DNA from: Heterohyrax brucei
Lineage: Eukaryota > Chordata > Mammalia > Hyracoidea > Procaviidae
Direction of reading: 5' to 3'
DNA: 64,000 nt
Assembly: GCA_028571685.1 (NCBI GenBank)
Contig: CM053146.1
Location: 108,599,431-108,663,430 of the forward strand
Shown here: in pieces, positions 59,700-64,000 of the stretch
Layout of the letters: every line of letters begins with the position of its first letter
Numbering within the stretch: position 1 is the stretch's first letter
Program-made: the position numbers and the translations under genes
Notes under the pieces: generated by a model
Database searches by the model: none
Told to the model about the DNA's origin: nothing
Seen by the model: only the letters and a program-made list of their open reading frames with translations

Positions 59700-59780
59700 T
59701 GTCAAAGAAACTAGGTAGTATTTCGCTCTGTTGCATACGGGCTGTGAGTTGAACCCAACTTAATGACAATAATATCATGG
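59700..59780 (+). mobile_element. RTE/AfroSINE 3' tail fragment
   Basis: TAGTATTTCGCTCTGTTGCA then GAACCCAACTTAATGACAAT: only the shared 3' tail, 5'-truncated, inside L1. Confidence 0.75.
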
Positions 59781-59839
59781 ATTTCTTTGAGGTTTACTCA
59801 ACTTCTTAAATCTGGAGGTTGATGTCTGTGGTTAAATGA

Positions 59840-61005
59840 GTCCTTTTATGTGGACTTTCTGTCTTGGTTCTTCAGAAAAACAGGTTGAGAGATTTTTCCC
59901 CTAATTTTTGAGGACTTAACTTTTGCTTTAAATTTCAACCTCAGAGGGCAACTTACTTTTATCCAGGTTGATAGAGGTTTCCTGGGTAAGCTGAAACCAA
60001 CTTGTGGTTTGACACTTTTTGTTTGGCTCTGGGCTGCAGCATGCCCTGTGATTGGTCTATTTTGTGCACTCTGTAAGGATGGGTCACTATACTTACACAA
60101 ATAAAGTGACTGTAAACTACTATGCAAATAAAGTACCTGGAGCCTAATGAGAGATTAGTATACTCATGGCTTTGGTGTGAAGGTCATGCCTTGAATCTGA
60201 CCAGGAATAAGCTCATGTAACCAACTCCAAAAGATTTGCAGACAGAAAAAAAAATAAAAAGGAAGAAAGAAGCAGAAAGGAGAAAAGGTAAGAGGCAAGA
60301 AGAGAGAAGCAGAGAGAGAAGAAGCAAGGAACCTCCCAAAAGAGCTGTAACACAAGCCAGGGGCTGTAACACTGAAGACAGCAAAAGCCCTGGAATGAGC
60401 CTTGTAGCAGAGCCCAAAGTGGTAGGCCCCAAACAGGCTCTGTGGCAGAGACAGTGGTGATAAAGGAAATTTGCTGCTAGGAATGCAGAGAAGAGAGCTG
60501 AACGAAACTGCTGCACTGGCTATGAGCTGGTTCACTTAGCAGTGCAGATGCTGAAAGCAAGGAGGCTGAAGGCAAAGAGGCCTGTCCTGAGGGGACCAAG
60601 AGTCCTGTCCTGAGGGGACTGAGAGGAAGCTTGCACAGCACAGAGAAAGGTCTGCTGTTTGCACGATGAGAGGAACTGAGAGTGCTATCCTGTACAGAAG
60701 GGATGGTTGTGCTCTATCCTTCAGGTGAACCTTCCAGACTTAGCCTACATGCTTCTTGATCCTGAACTGCACCTGTTAATCCTGAGAAACCACTTAACTG
60801 GAAATATGGCCTGTGAGTTGTGTGACCACTGCAATAGATTACTGAAGGCAGAAGTAGAGGGTATGATAGGACAGATGACTGGTGTCACAGAACTGTTTAA
60901 AAAACAAAGTCTAAGTCTAGGGCTGGTCTTTATCCCCCTGAAGTTAGACAGTTCTGACCCTACGACAATCATTTCACAATGTCTCCTGCCAAATCTGAGA
61001 CCTTT
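59840..61005. mobile_element. Unclassified insertion in L1, possibly LTR-derived
   Basis: Interrupts the L1 text. Features: two AATAAAGT motifs (60100-60135), a purine-rich tract at 60240-60330, and a repeated TCCTGTCCTGAGGGGAC unit (60583-60617). Small ORFs of 100-123 codons overlap it but show no known domain. LTR origin is a guess. Confidence 0.35.
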
Positions 61006-61231
61006 TTAGCCATTAGTTGAGTACTTTTTCAGCCCTGCTTTTTCTCTTCTCTTCTTAAGGAATTCCAATGACATGAATATTAGATCTTTCATTATACTCT
61101 CATAGATCCCTAAGGCTGTGTTCATTTTTTTCTCTGTTATTGAGATTGGATAACTTCTATCTTTCAGTTCACTGATTCTTTCCTCCTTTTTCTCCATTTT
61201 TCTTTCAAGCACATTCACTAGGTTTTTTATT

Positions 61232-62175
61232 TAGGGGCAAAAATGGCATGGCAGGGTCATTTTACTGCCTCTTCTGACTTCACAAAGGGCAAGGAGAATC
61301 AACAACAGAGCCCAAGGCTGATTCCTATGAGGTAGAGGTCAGACATGCCTCTAGCTTCCAAACTTTTACCCAGTTATGTCACCAACCATCCCTCCCACAG
61401 TACTCTCTACTTCTCTGCTGAGATGGATTGTCACAATGGCCACAGAACTCACAGACAATTCTCACAATTGTGGAGTTTATTAGAGAAGTAACAGACTATA
61501 ACAGGTTATAATTCAGGTCAAGGAATGCTCATATGTTCTTCAATCAATACAGCCTCTTCTCAGCTGCTTCTACAGCCAAGTCTCTATATGGCCTTTGACT
61601 TCTCTGAGTTCAGCCTCTGCCTCATTCAGGCAAATGTTACAAAGCTCTTTTAGCTCTGGTGATAAGTACCTACAGGCACCAAACTTCATCAGTAATCATC
61701 AAGCCCAAGGCATTCTGGCCTAGTTCCATGGGTGGGCAAACCTAGTTGCACTAAGTGTCTGTAGGTATCCTACTGGCCAGAAAGCCTTCTGCACAAAGGC
61801 ACTCAGCTTTCTAGCTCCCTGGGCCAGGGAGCCAACTCTGCGGTCTCCTGCTGGTCTTCTGCAAGCCTCCTGCCTCTGCTGCTGCCTTTTCTCTGCTACC
61901 ACTTCTCACCATCTTCAGTGCTGCAGCTTTTTCTCTATGTCTCCTGGTTCTAGCAGCTTTTCAATGCAGACATCTCAGGTCCAAATGACTGCTCCACTCT
62001 TGGCTCTTCTTTCTTGGTAGTGGTGAGATTTCCCTTCTCACAGCTGAGATGGCTCATTTTAAGCCTACCAGGATGGAAAAACTCATCAATCTCCTTGTTA
62101 GGGTTCCATATGCCTTCTTTACATGCTCCTATTCAATCCCACTGTGTGGGAGTCACAAATACAAAATGGCTAGAA
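61232..62175 (-). mobile_element. LTR-like insertion in L1, antisense
   Basis: Interrupts the L1 text. Contains the CAAAGGCACTCAGCTTTCTA / GGGCCAGGGAGCC text, similar to 44148-44180 inside the MaLR-like element, which suggests a related retroelement. Boundaries are approximate. Confidence 0.45.
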
Positions 62176-62265
62176 AGAGCAGTAATTCATTGTACCGCAT
62201 TCACTGTATTTTTAAGTTATAGAATTTCCATTTGGTTCTTCATACTTTCTGTTTATTTACTGTGT

Positions 62266-62706
62266 ATCATGGATTGCATTGTGTCCCCGCAAAAACGTAT
62301 GTGTTGATTTGGCTATGAGTCCCAATATGGTGCCCTTCCTCCTGTGTGTTGTGAATCTTACCTCTGAGATTGATGATGGAGAATGGGCAACAATTGTGTT
62401 GGTGAGGCAGGTCTCAAGCTACAAGCTTGTGGGTTATAAGGGAGAGAAGTGAGCAGAGGGAGTCGGGAACCTCATGCCAAGAGCAAAGAACCGAGAGCAG
62501 AGCATGTCCTCTGGACCCGAGGTTCCTGTGCCGAGATGCTCTCACTGGATTTGCACTCAGCCCTCTGGACTGTGATGACTTCTCATGCTGAATGGACTTA
62601 CAATTTATAAATGGATTTTTGTCTTATTGGACTGTGTCAATAAAGCTTCTCCTCATGAAACCTTCTACTCACGGTATTTTCTTTTGCAGCAGTACCAGGG
62701 GACTAT
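62266..62706 (+). mobile_element. MaLR-like LTR (family A), solo
   Basis: Begins TATCATGGATTGCATTGTGT and ends GCAGCAGTACCAGGGGACTA. Shares GAGAATGGGCAACAATTGTG and TCTGGACCCGAGGTTCC with the antisense LTR at 42902-43343. Confidence 0.78.
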
Positions 62707-63852
62707 GGCACTGCAACTTCCTAGTTTTAATTGGGTCTAGTGTCTTTGTAGTTGCTCGTGTAAGCATTTTTATCACAGCTGCTTTAAAATCACTGTCAGT
62801 TTTTATAATTCTAATACCTCTGACTTGTCATTGTTGGCATCTGTTGTTTGTCTTTTTATCATTCAGTTTGAAATCTTCTTGGTTCTTGGTATAACAAGGG
62901 ACTTTTTATTGAAACACTTAACACTCCAGATCTTACTTAAACCTTTGGTTTTAAGTGGGTATTTTTTATACTACTCTAGTTGTGAAGAGGGGGTGCCACC
63001 TTGTTACAGCCAGGTATATGTAGAAGTCTAGTTTCCCCAGGTGGCCCCCCTTACACCAGATGGGACAAAGGGAGTCCTCATTACTGATGGGTGGAAGTGG
63101 GAGTTCTAGCTCCCCATATGGTCTCTAAGGGCACTACATTTTACAAGGCAATGGTAAAAGTCATGACTTTCTACCAGGTCTTCTCGGTTGGAGCTGGGGG
63201 GTACTTACCCATATGGTATCCACTGACACTGTAGTAGGGAAAGAGGAAAGGCTTATTACTGGGCAGTGGGGATAAAAACTCTCAGGCTCTTAACTTGGCT
63301 TTCTCTACCACCAACCACCTTGATGGGAGTATTTGGGTGCCTTATTACAACCTCATGAGGATGGAAGTTCAGGTTCTCCAGTTGGTCTTTTCTACTGTGG
63401 TTGGGCCACAACTTCTTCTGTAGTATGTGTATGGAGTAGGTCAATTATTTTCTAAAAATTGTTTGACTTGTGAGGCTGTGCCTTTCCTCATATTTTCCCT
63501 AGACAGAGCAGGTTTTTCTTGGGGGTTTTTATTGTATGCACCTATTGGCATTGGCCTGCCTCTTCAGAAATAAATTTGTGGTATATGATGCAAACAGAAA
63601 GCCCAGAGTACTCATCAGTGTATGGTTCCTTGAGTTCTGAGGTCCCTTATTGGTCTTCCTTCATCTCTTGGTCTTATGTTTGATTTATAGAGAATATCTA
63701 GGGCTTTTAGTTGTATTTAGCAGGAGAAACTGGGAAAAATTTATCTGCTCCATCTTTCCTGAAGCATCTAATGAACTCCTTGTATTTGGCCAAAGATTTC
63801 TCTAGGTGGAATGGTGAAAATGTCAGCTGGTTGCTTGTAGCTGCTATTAGAT

Positions 63853-63922
63853 TGAAAAACAAAACAAAAACCCCATTGCCATCAAGTAGATTCTGACTCA
63901 TAGCGACCCTGTACACAGGAAT
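63853..63922 (-). mobile_element. AfroSINE 3' fragment
   Basis: AAACAAAACAAAAACCCCAT, then GACTCATAGCGACCCTGTAC. Only the tail module is present. Confidence 0.9.
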
Positions 63923-64000
63923 TAAAAAAATGAGCTAAAAAAAAAATTAGTCCATTTTTAAACAAAATACACAGAAAATATAGAGGGCTCATCTCGTTAG

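Larger units (their letters stand above)
58893..63720 (-). mobile_element. Old L1 3' region, antisense, broken by nested insertions
   Basis: Antisense L1M-like text appears in order at 58893-59840 (GTATTTAGACCATTTATATT), 61010-61230 (TTGAGATTGGATAACTTCTA), 62180-62262 (GAATTTCCATTTGGTTCTTC) and 62710-63700 (CTTGGTTCTTGGTATAACAA). The segments follow each other as one element once the insertions at 59.7, 59.84-61.0, 61.23-62.18 and 62.27-62.71 kb are removed. Confidence 0.65.

Noticed and set aside
60164-60535. 123- and 110-codon minus-strand ORFs
   Set aside because: They derive from a purine-rich low-complexity tract, giving Leu/Phe/Ser-rich hydrophobic peptides in two frames.

Overview
The window is mammalian nuclear DNA. 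It contains about thirty copies of the AfroSINE family (tRNA-derived SINEs recognisable by the GACTCATAGCGACCCTATAG block) together with RTE-type LINEs that share the same 3' tail. That combination points to Afrotheria, most probably a proboscidean or close relative. The assignment rests on repeat content read by eye.

One protein-coding gene is well supported. Two exons of FTCDNL1 (formiminotransferase cyclodeaminase N-terminal like) lie on the minus strand at 14528-14414 (start codon) and 11398-11303. Both have good splice sites and a consistent phase-1 frame. A CpG island at 16350-16990 lies about 2 kb upstream of the start codon and is the likely promoter and non-coding first exon. The remaining exons are not visible and probably lie beyond the left edge, so 1-11300 would be FTCDNL1 intron. 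Everything right of about 17 kb would be upstream intergenic DNA; in human this locus is at 2q33, between SATB2 and C2orf69/TYW5.

The rest is a palimpsest of mobile elements. From the left: RTE fragments; a solo LTR and a mariner transposon nested in an older LTR-like repeat (3.5-5.7 kb); a tRNA-Gly(UCC)-like pseudogene (9.2 kb); AfroSINE clusters (20.5-21.4, 24.5-24.8, 33-35 kb); a block of RTE elements at 37-45.5 kb, including an almost full-length sense copy that contains two SINEs and a MaLR-like retroelement; solo LTRs at 46.2 and 49.75 kb, the second splitting a SINE with a perfect 6-bp target duplication; two foldback elements (24.2 and 49.3 kb); L1 and L2 relics (52.6-54.8 kb); a degenerate Tc1/mariner-superfamily transposase of an arthropod-like type (55.1-55.9 kb); an internally deleted RTE (57.7-58.9 kb); and an old L1 3' region (58.9-63.7 kb) broken by later insertions.

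A 55-codon ORF preceded by a splice-acceptor-like sequence at 25.6 kb is the only other possible coding trace. I see no bacterial-style system, CRISPR array or functional non-coding RNA cluster. The notable content is mobile-element biology: SINE-LINE tail sharing, modular RTE derivatives, and traces of foreign DNA transposons.
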